A DNA stretch of 60,595 nt from CAYWYR01 sp964462685 (GCA_964462685.1 CAYWYR010000020.1:1-60595), one strand, 5' to 3'; shown: positions 10,201 through 21,088, counted from the first letter of the stretch. The notes: a model not told the origin generated them from the letters alone. Program-made: numbers and translations.

Positions 10201-13200
10201 ATCGATAGGGGATAGGACTTTTTGACAGAGTATAGGGTAGGTTCGGCTAAGTCAAGATTACTGCCGCTGTCATAAAGACCTAGGATATCACTGTTTGTAA
10301 AACTCTTAAGTACACCCACATACCATCCCTGAGGATCATTATCTGAAAATTCGGCTTCAATAACCGTGTTACTACCTCCACCTGATACCCTGTAACTGAT
10401 ATGGCCTCCGGATCTGTATTCCTGACCTACATGGTAAGCATCCTGGACTATATCATACTCATGATGGGACGGTATCGTTATACTGTTTATTCTCCCGTAA
10501 CCGTCATAGACAGGATCATCGATAGCAAAATCATCATATGTACCTGTTATGAGAGCTTCTCCGGTCATAGGGTCAAAAGCTAGGTTCTCTACCCTGGATT
10601 TTATTCCATCGGTCTGTGTTTCAACCGCCTTGACATAAGTTGGTAGGGATATTATCTTGTTATATACATACCTGTGTGTAAATTCCTCGGAAAAAGATAA
10701 AATTGGAAAGCCTGATACTATTGGGAAAATCGCAGCAAAATCCAGATCGGCATTCATTTTGAAGGAATACCTCTCTGTTTCCATTTTTCGGCTCTCGGAG
10801 ATTATCTCAGTATCCATACCTTGGAAACCCATCCGAAAATCAGTACTCCCTCTATCGAAAAAAGGCACTTTCTCAAATGGACTGAAATATTCGTAGCTGG
10901 TAGAAGAGGTAACGGAGGTTTTCTCAGGGTCGCTCAGATACTCCGACAGATCACCGCTATATACCGTCTGGCTTTNNNNNNNNNNNNNNNNNNNNNNNNN
11001 NNNNNNNNNNNNNNNNNNNNNNNNNNNNNNNNNNNNNNNNNNNNNNNNNNNNNNNNNNNNNNNNNNNNNCCTGCCATATTAAGATTGACGAACTGATAAC
11101 TCTGGAGACCCTTTATCTCGTATTTTTCATAAAGTTTCAATGGAAGAACCTTTTCCACTATATCGGCATCATTGAATGAAAAGCATCTAAAGTTTTTCTT
11201 TAAACCGTTTATATCCAAATCAACGGAGTAGTCAAAGGGATAGTCCTTATAAGTCAAGTACTTGTCAACGGTGAAACCGTTGCCCGACTTACCTTCATGG
11301 ATCGATTTTTTTATTATTGAGGAATAATTGACAGTGGCGCCTGGAAGCATCGGCGAGCCCAAAGGACCTTCGAAGTAACTGGCCTCCTCAGGTGTATAAA
11401 AATCAAGTCTTGCCAGGTCTGACCAGTCAGTCGAAGGCGCCCCTTCCCTTGTTTTAAGGTTCTCTCTCAGAGAATTTGAGATATCTGTCGCAGGTTCGTT
11501 GGATGCTACACCCGAACCAGTCATATTTCCGTTTTCTATCTCCTTATATAAGTATTCATTGCCGTATAGTCTCGATTGTCCTTCCCCGAACTCTGAATCA
11601 AACCTGTCAAACATCAAAACCTTTTTTACTCTGCTGCCCCCACCCTTTTTTTCGTGACCTTTTGGCATGGGTATCCTGAAATAAGAAAGATTTTTGTTGT
11701 AATGCCTGCATATCTCGTCATTTGATTCCCAGCCGTACGGATTGACCGTTTTTGAACCTTCTGTGAAAGAATGGTTTTTCCCGTTTGGGCTGCACGGGTC
11801 ACAGTTTTCGCGTATTTCAGAGGAATAGAAACCGCTTCTTCGGGTCACAACAAGGTTCTCGCAACTTACCCTGGGTACAGGCCTGTCTTCTCCGCTAGGA
11901 GTCCTGTACTTTGGTATCTCAAGGGTTATACCAGTTCCGCCAGAGTTTGAGACAGAGTTCACCGTTGCCCATCCATCTATATGTTCCGATGCACAGTTCA
12001 TAAGTGTCACGTCATTTTCATTATTCTGTGCAAGTCCATATAGGAACCTGAAATACACAGTATTGTCTGCAAAATAATCGGCTAACTCTTCGACATATAA
12101 ATTAAAGTCTTCGATAGTACTGACATCAATTGAAGCGGAGAGATCAAGTGTAAAATTACCGTCGTTGTCAGATGTTACAGGCACCATAATCATAGGGGTT
12201 CTGTCATGAACTGAGCTATATGTGTTTCTTTCATAAAATATATTCATTTCACCTTGAGAAGGCAGTTTTATCCGCTTGAGCTGATATGCCGCGGGATCAT
12301 AGCTTTGATTATCGTCAAGCTGTGATGTCCAGTTCATGAAGTGGTTCTTACGGGAATGGGTAAGATCAACGTCATCGCCTGAAAGCGAATGAGATGCAAG
12401 GAATTGATTTGCTGTCAGTCCTATACCGTCTTTATCATAATATCCCCATTCGTCAATGTCCATATGGTTATAAAACGGCGACTCATCCAGTCCCTGATAT
12501 TCTGTAAGAAGCCCGGAATGCTTGGAGGGGTAACCGTAAGAACTACCAGGATAGGTATATTCGAATTCATAAGCCGATACAAGTGGATCCTTGATCTCTG
12601 CATAATCGGTCCAAACTTTCTTTAGAGTCAGTTTACCCCTGTTCTCAAAGCTGCTAGGTTGCCCCTTCCAAGTTGGGTACTCGGGGTTATATAAAAAGTT
12701 AGTGGTTGACAATAGATCCTATATGGTATTTTCGCTACCAGGTTTCTTTGAATAAAGTTCTATTCTTTCTAGAAACCGGCTAGGATTCTTCGCGGGAAGT
12801 ACAACTGTATCTGATATCTGGTTTTTCCATGATACAGCATCTTTGCTACCTGAAGCCTCATCCTCACTATTATGCGCTGGGTAAGCATCAAGTCTTTCGA
12901 TAAACTCGGCAGTTCCACTATTATGGTCAATCACCTGTTTACGTGCCGTGATATTGTTGGTTTCGGTAATACCGTTGACGGATCTTTGTACGCTGAAATC
13001 AGATTTGTTATTGACGAAAAAGGCTTTGTGAGACTTGGTTTCTACAGTGGAAAGATAATAAAGCTCCTTATAACCATAATTGACACTTCCTCTGTCATCA
13101 TACTTATTAGATAGTTCCCCCCTATCATAATAAAGTCCGTTATAAGGCATTCTCCACTTATACCAGTTTTCAAGATTATCTGATTTATCGGGAGATCCAG

Positions 13201-15055
13201 CGGTCATTTCATATGTGAATTTTGTCCATGTCCCTAGATCTTCATGGCTGGGTCCCTCATCCCCTAGATCTACGTAGTCTGGTGAATAGATAGCTGTCAG
13301 CAAATAACTAGAGGCAAAAGCCTCTTCTACTTTTTGTCCCATTATAACATCGATACCGGATTCTATAGGATTCTCAGGATGTACATTTTGGATGTATGCT
13401 ATCTTTCCATCATGGGTAAAATTGGTTTCTGATGACTTACTAAGTTGATCTATACCATAGCTCAAATTGGTTTCGTTTCTGTTGAAGACAGGCTGATGGT
13501 ATTCATAAACTGTCCCGTTTTCTGATGTGATTCGGTAACCGACGATCATCTCCCTCCTGAGCCCAGAAATCTCAGGTATGTTCTCAGGTATGTTAAGTGC
13601 CTCGCCGGCTTTGATATTGCCGAAGTATGTAGGGTCGATTTTTTTTGACATCTTGGTCATCTCAACCGGGTTCATAAAAATATTTTCTCTCACCTTATCG
13701 GCATTATAATAGTCTGATTTGATGGGAATGGGCTCGAAAAGATTTTCGTAATCACCGGCATAGTAGTCTAGGGATCCTCCCCTGTCGTTTCTGAATCTGA
13801 AAACATGTTCGTATTCCGCGTTTTCTGAAGAGTTGTGCCATTCCTTAATCGATTTCCAGTCGTTCCCATCCCCGAAGTTTACACCCCCGCCCCAGACGCT
13901 ACCTATTGTCACAGATGCGCCGTATATATTGTTCGTTGTTTCGGTATCGACCCGGTTTGGCCTATAAACCTCAGGTCGGTCGGCCCAGGCTCTGAATGAG
14001 CCTACTATTCCGTTACCTGAAACCGAAAAATCATCGACATTGGAAAAAGGGATCGGAAGGAATCTGTCAGATTCTTTTATCCCTCTTTCATTGACCGTAA
14101 AATAATCCATAACCGAACCCGCCTCAAACTTCGGCGAATCACTGTATAAATAACCAAAAGCATTCTTCTTTATAGGATTTTTTGGATATTCTATAGTACT
14201 TTCTGTATAAGAATAGCTTGCATTCAATCCTATCAACGGAATCAGGCTTGTCCTCAAAGCGGGAATGAAAGTATTTGAAGACCCGGAATATTCTTCGGTG
14301 ATCATGGGCATCTCTCCCCTGTAAGACATCAAGGGTGAAGTAAATGAGTTATAGCTCTCTAGGGTTAAGAATGCTTTACTCCAAAGATTATTCGGGTCGT
14401 CTTTGTTAAGTTCACCGAAAAGCATGTCGTTTGCCCATGAATATATTATAGTGGGCGTCACTCCTATACCGAAACTGCCGTCAGAAGATTTGTTCAGATT
14501 GGCGTTGAAAATGCCACTAGCTCCTCCACCAATGCTATAAGTCCTTCTAAACCCGGTTTGATTGTTATACATATACGCTACAGAAGCATTTAAAGACCCC
14601 AGGGGGTTAGAATTTGGATCATCAGAAGGTTTAGCATTGCTGAAGATTTCGAGTCCGACATTTGGAACTTGGCTGATGGATTTATTAGGAAGCCTTTTTC
14701 TGTAATATATAACCTCAACTTCGTTAAACTCGTCAGGGAATCCTCTTTTATTTCGGTTAATAGCACCAGGACTGAGATTCCATCCGTATCCTACCCAACT
14801 GGCCTCATCATCTGGTCTATTATTACTGCTATAACCGAGAGTCATAGTGTAACCGCTACCGTCAGGTCCCGGGATGGTCACGACTGGGATAGAATAGTTA
14901 AACTGGCCAGAGTAAGGATCTACAAGATCATCACCCTGTATAGGCGTGAAACCTAAATAATCCGGCTGGACAGGTCCTTTTATCTGGGTAACCGAATCCT
15001 GTGTGATAAAGACCAGAAATATAAATACTGCACACTTGAGGATAATCATTTTCAT
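7241..15055 (-). CDS. giant SpvB-like/YD-repeat exported protein, interrupted by one TAG and two assembly gaps
   Basis: I read one gene of about 2,605 codons. It starts at the ATG of 15055, overlapping the upstream stop by four bases (ATGA). A signal peptide (MKMIILKCAVFIFLVFITQD) precedes a SpvB-like opening: DLVDPYSGQFNYSIPV, then WVGYGWNLSPGAINR, as in the first strands of SpvB/TcB shells. Residue 778 is followed by an in-frame TAG (12719-12721), after which the same frame continues with DLLSTTNFLYN, fitting the family directly. N gaps at 10976-11069 and 7985-7994 break the frame only because the gap sizes are arbitrary; sequence resumes sensibly on each side (YSGDLSEYLSDPEK; VYIDDVIYQP, YSYDYENRLSGI). 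The end is a charged low-complexity tail rich in D, K, S and E. It may be a real pseudogene, or a consensus error in a poorly assembled repeat gene. Confidence 0.75.
7985..7994. other. assembly gap (10 N)
   Basis: Ten N inside the same giant gene. The coding sequence resumes in another frame (DTCSLDGTVSFSV, then the conserved YIDDVIYQPADSEV region), consistent with one gene and a placeholder gap. Confidence 1.
10976..11069. other. assembly gap (94 N)
   Basis: A run of 94 N inside the giant YD-repeat gene. The protein frame before the gap (ending QSYQFVNLNM) and after it (SQTVYSGDLSEYLSDPEK) differ, so the true gap length is not 94 modulo 3. Gene structure across it should not be taken literally. 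Confidence 1.
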
Positions 15056-16866
15056 TTGCGGACTACTGTGTTGATTATTAAATTTTTTTCACCTGATTGA
15101 AAAATCAAAAAATAGGTTCCGTTCTCAATAGCACCGTAATCTTCGAGATTAAGCTCAAATCCGTACTCCCCTTCAAGTAGATCTTCATTCAAAAATCTGC
15201 CTATTTTTTTCATATTCGGTGTGTATATATAACCTTTGATATTATCCAAATCATCTTTTAACCGTAAGGATAAAGAAAACCTTCCGTCATTCGGATTAGG
15301 AAAAACAGTGACTGACATCAAATCTACATTCAGGCTTTCTTCCAATACTCTACTGGTATTATCATATTCGAACCTGGTAGGTCCCTGCTTAAGGATACCA
15401 CCGGAAATAGGGTTCGCTATCATTCTGCTAAAATCTGGTTTTCTGTTGTCATTCGGTGAATTGTTTTCTGGGTTGAAATTGTTTTCTACAATAACAGGGA
15501 TTCTATTTGAAGAACTGAAGATATCTAGATCACCATCTTTGTCGTAATCTACAATAATACCATCGGGACCGATATTTATGTATTTTAATCCCCATTCCTC
15601 AGTAACGTTCTCGAAACCATCTGATGAGTTTTTGAAAACACTAATAGACTTACATGGGCAGTCACTGTACAGCACTAAGTCTACAAGTCCGTCACCATCA
15701 AGATCACCGGTACTGTATCCTATTGATTCAGGTTTTAGAAATCTTCCCTTATTTCCCCCGTTTTCAAATCCAGTTACAAAACCATCGAAGCTGTCGATTG
15801 TGGAAATGACATTTTCGTCGATTATAGTTGGATCTTTTCCTAGAGGAAATCTATGTCCTTCTCTGAAGGGATATATTGCTGAATTTGAAGAACTCTCGTG
15901 AAATGTTGAAGTCAGTTCTCCCAGATCAATTTTCTCTTCAGAAGTTATACCGTCATGGATCAATTTGATACTTAAGAATCTTTGACTCTCTAAGATAAAT
16001 GAAACCGGAGTACCTTTTCCTTTAAGTTTATATTTTACTGACACAGCACCTTCTCTAACATCATTGAATGTTACCAAGGTCAGATTATTTAGACTATCCT
16101 CTCTTATACTGAACAAATCAGATTGATTATTCAGATCATGATGCATCACAAACGTTAGAAGAGTATCATTGTTAAATAACTCCTCTTTTATGAACTCTCC
16201 GTCAGTAATAGCTCTGAAGAATTGTCCACCGTAAAAAAGATCAATATCTCCGTCCTTATCCAGATCGTCTGCAATGATATTGATACCTCTGGAACTCTCT
16301 TCACTCAGTGCGAATAGTTTTAATGGAGGGTTTTCCACTCTCATGGGTACTGAATACCATACCGTAATCCTAAAATTGAAAAGACCTGCTTGCCAACCAT
16401 TTTCACCAAAAATATACTGGGTCCTAAACTCTTCACCTCTTTTCCCTGAACAGTAAGGTGCTTGCTCTACATTATCAGAGGCAATCATGACACTATCAAT
16501 TGATCGGAATATTAGATAATTGAAACGCCCTAGGGTTTTTGTGTTTTTAGTATTGATCAGGATCCTTTCCTTTCCATTCACTCTTTTTTCGTAACGTTTG
16601 CGGAAAATAATGTTTTGAGGCGTAGGAATTCCTTGATCATAGTATTCACTGTAAATCTCTAATTCTATTTCACCATTTCGAGGCCCTACTGCTTCAAATG
16701 AAATACTGTCGAGAAAAGTACCTGGTGGCAACATTAATTTTTGAGAAACTGAGCCTGTCGTACTGTAATAAACCGACCTTCCTCTACGGTCGCCGATCTG
16801 AATTGTCTTTGCCTGAAGATATCCTAACGAGAAGATTAAAATAAATAAGACACAAATTTTTTGCAC
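15052..16866 (-). CDS. FG-GAP/VCBS-repeat protein with T9SS type A sorting domain
   Basis: The protein has about 604 residues if started at GTG 16866, which has GGAG eight bases upstream and yields the signal peptide MQKICVLFILIFSLGYLQAK. An ATG at 16941 is also in frame, but it would read through an octamer repeat and give an odd FKCFNVSMFQCFNV leader. After a beta-rich N-terminal domain come three calcium-binding-like FG-GAP/VCBS motifs (DDLDKDGDIDLF, GDLDGDGLVDLV, DYDKDGDLDIF). The last 80 residues (SVTVFPNPNDGRFSLSLR ... NGTYFLIF) are a type A T9SS sorting domain, so the protein should cross the outer membrane by type IX secretion. Its stop overlaps the start of the giant SpvB-like gene, implying translational coupling. 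Substrate unknown. Confidence 0.85.
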   Translation of the reverse strand: MQKICVLFILIFSLGYLQAKTIQIGDRRGRSVYYSTTGSVSQKLMLPPGTFLDSISFEAVGPRNGEIELEIYSEYYDQGIPTPQNIIFRKRYEKRVNGKERILINTKNTKTLGRFNYLIFRSIDSVMIASDNVEQAPYCSGKRGEEFRTQYIFGENGWQAGLFNFRITVWYSVPMRVENPPLKLFALSEESSRGINIIADDLDKDGDIDLFYGGQFFRAITDGEFIKEELFNNDTLLTFVMHHDLNNQSDLFSIREDSLNNLTLVTFNDVREGAVSVKYKLKGKGTPVSFILESQRFLSIKLIHDGITSEEKIDLGELTSTFHESSSNSAIYPFREGHRFPLGKDPTIIDENVISTIDSFDGFVTGFENGGNKGRFLKPESIGYSTGDLDGDGLVDLVLYSDCPCKSISVFKNSSDGFENVTEEWGLKYINIGPDGIIVDYDKDGDLDIFSSSNRIPVIVENNFNPENNSPNDNRKPDFSRMIANPISGGILKQGPTRFEYDNTSRVLEESLNVDLMSVTVFPNPNDGRFSLSLRLKDDLDNIKGYIYTPNMKKIGRFLNEDLLEGEYGFELNLEDYGAIENGTYFLIFQSGEKNLIINTVVRK

Positions 16867-16898
16867 AATTACTACTCCGATATAAAGTAAATGACAAA

Positions 16899-16938
16899 CA
16901 TTGAAACATTGAAACATTGAAACATTGAAACATTTAAA
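16899..16938. repeat. octamer tandem repeat (cattgaaa x5)
   Basis: Four perfect and one imperfect copies of cattgaaa, lying just upstream of the preferred GTG start of the FG-GAP/T9SS gene and inside the alternative reading frame from ATG 16941. Eight is not a multiple of three, so gain or loss of a unit would shift that upstream frame, or change promoter spacing. Confidence 0.9.
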
Positions 16939-17047
16939 CATAGTACAAATTTGTGAATAATCATAATCCGGTAAAAGTTTTTTCTATTTACAGACAATTG
17001 TTATATTAGCCACAACCATTATTTCCACATTCTCTTATAATAACATC

Positions 17048-19414
17048 ATGAAACCTTATTTCACTTCTTTGATACATATTATTTTTTTAGTATTAATGGC
17101 TTCATCTGGATATTCCAATACCAATCAAATCAAACTTGAGGGAATCTATACTTATGAGCCAAATCAAGGCCAATGGGACGAATCTGTTTTGTGGAGGGGG
17201 CGATTGAAAGACGGTTTTGTATTCGTTACAGACGATGGATTGCATTTCGACTTGTTCAGCCTCAGAGATTCTTCAGGTATCACAATAAGGGAAGGAGCTA
17301 GGTTTAAAATGACTTTTGGGGGGAAACAGAATAAAAAGAAAGCATTTAGTGCTAAAATTAAACAGAAAAACAATCTTTATAGAAATGGTAAACCACTAAA
17401 TAAAAACAAGCCTCTGTGGTCGAGAGATAATAATAAAATTATAAGGGAGAATAAGCTTGTACTAAGTGAATTGTATGACAATATAGACCTCAAACTATAT
17501 ACGGAAATGGGGCAATTCAGGTTTGATTTTATAGCTATGCCAGGATCAGATATATCGGATATTGAGATTGGTTTCGAAGGTAATGATGGTCTGTTGGTAA
17601 AAGACTCAGTTGTTGATGTCATTTTCGGTGGGAAGGAAATCAAAATTAGAGATCTCAATACCTTTAAAGGGAAAAAAGACAAATCAAATAAAATCAGCTC
17701 GAAATTTAAAAAAAGTAAAAATAAGATCACATTTGATTTAAGCGGGTTCTCACAAAACGATACTTTGATTATTGATCCTATAATAGAATCCTCAGATCCA
17801 AACCATTTCTGGCTTGAAATGATAAATATCAAGAGCAGACACCTGTATAATGGTTATAGAGTCACCGCTATGGAGATCAGTACGGATTCACTTCAGATAG
17901 ACAATGGTAGTTATACAATTGTTGATACCGGATCTGGCTATAAACAAGACTATAACATCTTAGTAATGAAACATCTGAATGATTCTTTGATTGATTACAA
18001 TATATTTGGTTCAACAACACCAGACTACCTTTATGATATATTGACTAACCACGTAACAAAGTCGATTTTTATATCTGGTTCTACCGAGATTAATCACAAT
18101 TCTAACGATCCCGATCACATTTTACGATTCCCTAACGCCGACACTACTGCAAGTTATAAAAGAGATACTCCAGGTTATCAGACCGTATCACATGGTTTTA
18201 TAATTGAAATAGATATGGATTCACTGACCTTAAAAGAAAACAACGCTACATTTTTATACCCTGGCAACAAGAATAATATTGATTCACTAATTTTCAACCC
18301 CCTATTCGATCCATATTTCAAATACCGTACACATATTACCGATATTGAGTTTTATGGGCATGATATTTATTTTTCAGGGATATTCGAGTGTTTTACACCA
18401 AGTGCACTTAAGACAGGTCAAAGCATAGCAAATCTAGATTCTTCTATATCAAAACCTTATTATATGTTCTTTTCTAAGCTAAACATGAATGATCGAAAAC
18501 CGGAGGATCCTATAGTGACGATTTACAATGATTATGATCTTTTAATGTTTGAACATCGAACAAATGCATATGCTCAGGAAGTGAACTCATTTTATAGGCC
18601 GACATATATGGGCTCTTCATTATATACTTTATCTAGAACATTGCCCGAGAAAGACAATTCAGAGATAATTACATCCTATTTATTCGGTGACCCTTCAACT
18701 TCAGGTAGAAAATTCGGCTTTGAGATGTGCGAGATTAACAAGTTTACTGGCGAACTAATACAGTCCCGTCATATAGGAACAGTTCCTCTTAATCAATTTA
18801 ATGAGTACGATCCTGGTTACACAGCTACAAACCTATTCCACTTTAATGATGGAAATATTATAGCTACCCAGAGCTTTATGGACACATTAAGGTATTCATA
18901 CGATCATGATTCTTTAAAAACGGCTTTGGGATTAAGTGAATGTGTTTTCAGTGACCATACAGATCCCAACTTCAAACCTTCTACACTTGTGTTTAGTTTA
19001 TACGACAATGAAATGAATCATAAAAAATCAATTCCATTACTTATCAACCGACTTGATCCGAGTATTGATATTACCTCAGGAAGATACGAAGAATTAGAAA
19101 TCCTATCCTATTTTAACAGTGGCTACTATCTAGACATAGCTTTAAGAGGTGTAGATAAAAAAGAAATTCATCCCTACTATGAATATACTAATAACGTACA
19201 TATAGTAAGGTTCAATTCCTGTCTTGAAATTATCGATGTTAAAACTTTAGGTGTAGACAATATTGACCCCTTAATAGTTAAAGATATAGACCATGTATTT
19301 GATATGGAAAATATGGATGGGCCATTGAGGGTAACGTATTCTACAGTTGATTCTAAAGTATTCGTAGAAACTATAGAAATGAATCGTAACCCTAGACATG
19401 GAAATGCTGAATAA
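17048..19414 (+). CDS. exported beta-rich protein with SBBP-type N-terminal domain
   Basis: A 788-residue protein with a signal peptide (MKPYFTSLIHIIFLVLMASS). Residues about 30-250 resemble the N-terminal domain of Bacteroidota 'SBBP repeat' cell-surface proteins: YEPNQGQWDESVLWRGRLKD, a glycine turn GARFKMTFGG, and NDTLIIDPIIE closing the domain. The remaining 540 residues are probably beta-propeller-like but lack clean SBBP repeats. I see no obvious T9SS sorting tail at the C terminus (ends NRNPRHGNAE). It is transcribed away from the FG-GAP/Rhs operon, with 106 bp between the annotated starts, so the two could share a control region. The 296 bp after its stop are AT-rich and hold nothing I recognise. 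Confidence 0.75.
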   Translation: MKPYFTSLIHIIFLVLMASSGYSNTNQIKLEGIYTYEPNQGQWDESVLWRGRLKDGFVFVTDDGLHFDLFSLRDSSGITIREGARFKMTFGGKQNKKKAFSAKIKQKNNLYRNGKPLNKNKPLWSRDNNKIIRENKLVLSELYDNIDLKLYTEMGQFRFDFIAMPGSDISDIEIGFEGNDGLLVKDSVVDVIFGGKEIKIRDLNTFKGKKDKSNKISSKFKKSKNKITFDLSGFSQNDTLIIDPIIESSDPNHFWLEMINIKSRHLYNGYRVTAMEISTDSLQIDNGSYTIVDTGSGYKQDYNILVMKHLNDSLIDYNIFGSTTPDYLYDILTNHVTKSIFISGSTEINHNSNDPDHILRFPNADTTASYKRDTPGYQTVSHGFIIEIDMDSLTLKENNATFLYPGNKNNIDSLIFNPLFDPYFKYRTHITDIEFYGHDIYFSGIFECFTPSALKTGQSIANLDSSISKPYYMFFSKLNMNDRKPEDPIVTIYNDYDLLMFEHRTNAYAQEVNSFYRPTYMGSSLYTLSRTLPEKDNSEIITSYLFGDPSTSGRKFGFEMCEINKFTGELIQSRHIGTVPLNQFNEYDPGYTATNLFHFNDGNIIATQSFMDTLRYSYDHDSLKTALGLSECVFSDHTDPNFKPSTLVFSLYDNEMNHKKSIPLLINRLDPSIDITSGRYEELEILSYFNSGYYLDIALRGVDKKEIHPYYEYTNNVHIVRFNSCLEIIDVKTLGVDNIDPLIVKDIDHVFDMENMDGPLRVTYSTVDSKVFVETIEMNRNPRHGNAE

Positions 19415-19710
19415 ATATAATTAAGTCTTGATCCAATTACGATAAATGTTGTATAAATCAACTATTTATTATACTGCATTTAACCAGATATCTTAAATGT
19501 ACTTACCATCGATCTCCGTTTCTTTTAACATATCTTTATTAGATTGGTATTTGGTATCTTGATATGGGCTTTATTAACTCCAGTCTATCCAGTTTATCAT
19601 AATTTCATCTCATATAATATTTTTTTGGAACATACTTAATGTACTTATTATCTATAAATACATTATATATAAATTTGAATAATTTTAATTAACAATATAT
19701 TGACCCTCCT

Positions 19711-20793
19711 TCACCCTAACCCCATCACAGCATCTACCTTTACTTTATCAATCACCTGAGCATATATCTGGGTATGCTTTATATCGGTATGGCCAAGTAG
19801 TTTAGAAACCGTATATAAATCAGTACCGTTAGTTATCAGCCTGGTAGCGAAGGTATGCCTTGCAACGTGAAATGTGATATTCTTAGTTATGCCAGCACCC
19901 TTAGCCCACTTTCTTACTGTATTTCTTGTATGATCGTCTTTCCTAAGGTCAAAGACTTTTGTATTTGGGGCTCCAAAAGGCTGAATCAGTTCCAAAGCTT
20001 TTTCATGAATAGGAACGATAACTTCAAAATTGGTTTTTGCTTGAGATAGCCGAAGTTGCCATATGCCGTCCTCATAAAATAAGTCTTTATACATCAGATG
20101 ACACGCATCACTATATCTCAAACCAGTATAGCACGAAAATATAAATGCATCCTTAGTAGGTGTATGGCTACATTCGGTGTGTTGCAGTAACCTTAATTCT
20201 TCTTCGGTGAGGTAAACTGGAAGTTTGGATTTCTTACCAATACCTTTTACATCCTCAGTTACATTTTTATCTATAAGATTTCTCTTCTTAGCCTCTCTGA
20301 ATATCGTTTTAACTACAGCAAAGTAACTATCAGCAGAATTATTTGAAAGGTTAGATTTTAGATAGGTTTTGAATTTTTCGATATCCGTTTCAGTGAATTT
20401 TAAGAATTCTGCTTTTTTACCAAAACATCTTTCAAAGTGCAATGCTGTATTCAGGTATTTCTTTTTGGATGTGGATTGTAAGTCCGTTCTTTCTTCGATA
20501 TACTTATGTATAAATGGTATTACATATACAGGCTCATATTCGGACATCGTAACTATATTAAATCGCCCCTCAATAATCTCCGTGTCTACTTTTTTCAGAT
20601 AAGCAATAGCTGAATCTATAGTATTTCTGTCATCTACTGTAGGACGTTTGTTCTTGGATACTTTCAACCCTAAATATTTCTTTTTCCTAATACCATCATA
20701 GTAGATATCAAGATAGAGGCTATATTTGTCCTTTAAGGTTTTCTTCCGGAGGGTGACGTAGTTACCTTTGTAAATTTGATCCACACTAGCCAT
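19711..20793 (-). CDS. tyrosine recombinase (integrase)
   Basis: A site-specific recombinase of 360 residues from ATG 20793 (MASVDQIYKGNYVTLRKK). The open frame reaches 20973, but the extra 60 residues look non-coding. The order is Arm-type DNA-binding region, SAM-like core-binding domain (residues about 110-200: STSKKKYLNTALHFERCF), then catalytic domain. Catalytic residues seen are Arg226 in TGLRYSD, the H-x-x-R box in HVARHTFAT, the GHTDIKH histidine, and the nucleophile Tyr in QIYAQV. This is the Bacteroidota phage/ICE-type integrase. Its 5' end points to a tRNA remnant about 260 bp away, so it should catalyse integration and excision at that tRNA 3' end. A decayed copy of its C-terminal half lies at 34272-34428. 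Confidence 0.92.
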   Translation of the reverse strand: MASVDQIYKGNYVTLRKKTLKDKYSLYLDIYYDGIRKKKYLGLKVSKNKRPTVDDRNTIDSAIAYLKKVDTEIIEGRFNIVTMSEYEPVYVIPFIHKYIEERTDLQSTSKKKYLNTALHFERCFGKKAEFLKFTETDIEKFKTYLKSNLSNNSADSYFAVVKTIFREAKKRNLIDKNVTEDVKGIGKKSKLPVYLTEEELRLLQHTECSHTPTKDAFIFSCYTGLRYSDACHLMYKDLFYEDGIWQLRLSQAKTNFEVIVPIHEKALELIQPFGAPNTKVFDLRKDDHTRNTVRKWAKGAGITKNITFHVARHTFATRLITNGTDLYTVSKLLGHTDIKHTQIYAQVIDKVKVDAVMGLG

Positions 20794-20857
20794 AGGGATT
20801 CCCTTTTGATATTCGAAAATGATTCGGAATAGATCTGAAAGTGATTCGCCATGATAT

Positions 20858-20944
20858 TTTGTCCCTTTAAGTAAAAATACTACAAATACTTGAGTAGTGA
20901 TTCTACGATTAGCCCTCGATACGCGGGGACAAAATAGGGACAAA
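20858..20944. promoter_or_regulatory. GGGACAAA repeats between integrase and att site
   Basis: GGGACAAA occurs twice in direct orientation at 20926-20933 and 20937-20944, and once inverted (tttgtccc) at 20858-20865. Short repeats in this position, between integrase start and attachment site, are candidates for arm-type binding sites of the integrase. The sites are seen; the function is inference. Confidence 0.4.
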
Positions 20945-21053
20945 GATGTCATGAGAAACAGTGATTTATACAAATATATGAATGAAGCGTCAACCCTGCA
21001 AGCCCCATAAACAGGAGGTACTTGATATCATAGTGAAATATACAGAACTATAC

Positions 21054-21088
21054 TCTGATCGGGGGTTCGAATCCCTACGGGTGTACCA
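21054..21088 (+). other. 3' tRNA remnant, probable attachment site (tRNA-Arg-like)
   Basis: The block at 21061-21088 ends in CCA and contains a T-loop ttcgaat (21066-21072), T-stem strands 21061-21065 and 21073-21077, acceptor strand cgggtgt (21078-21084) and discriminator A. No matching 5' acceptor strand or anticodon arm precedes it, so this is only a 3' end. The T-stem has one G-A mismatch and one G-T pair, consistent with a non-functional copy. A 3' tRNA fragment beside an integrase is the classic att scar. The acceptor strand would pair with a GCACCCG start, as in some tRNA-Arg genes; that identity is from memory. Confidence 0.7.

Noticed and set aside
12719..12721. Genetic recoding of TAG
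   Set aside because: Only one TAG case was seen; other lesions use TAA or frameshifts, and many genes end normally.
16899..16938. CRISPR-like array
   Set aside because: The units are 8 bp without spacers; it is a simple tandem repeat. No CRISPR array was seen anywhere in the window.
20794..20973. 60-residue N-terminal extension of the integrase
   Set aside because: It does not resemble an integrase, includes the GGGACAAA repeat region, and an ATG with an upstream purine-rich stretch exists at 20793.
21010..21088. Complete tRNA gene
   Set aside because: Only T arm, acceptor 3' strand and CCA are present; no 5' acceptor strand, D arm or anticodon arm can be built.
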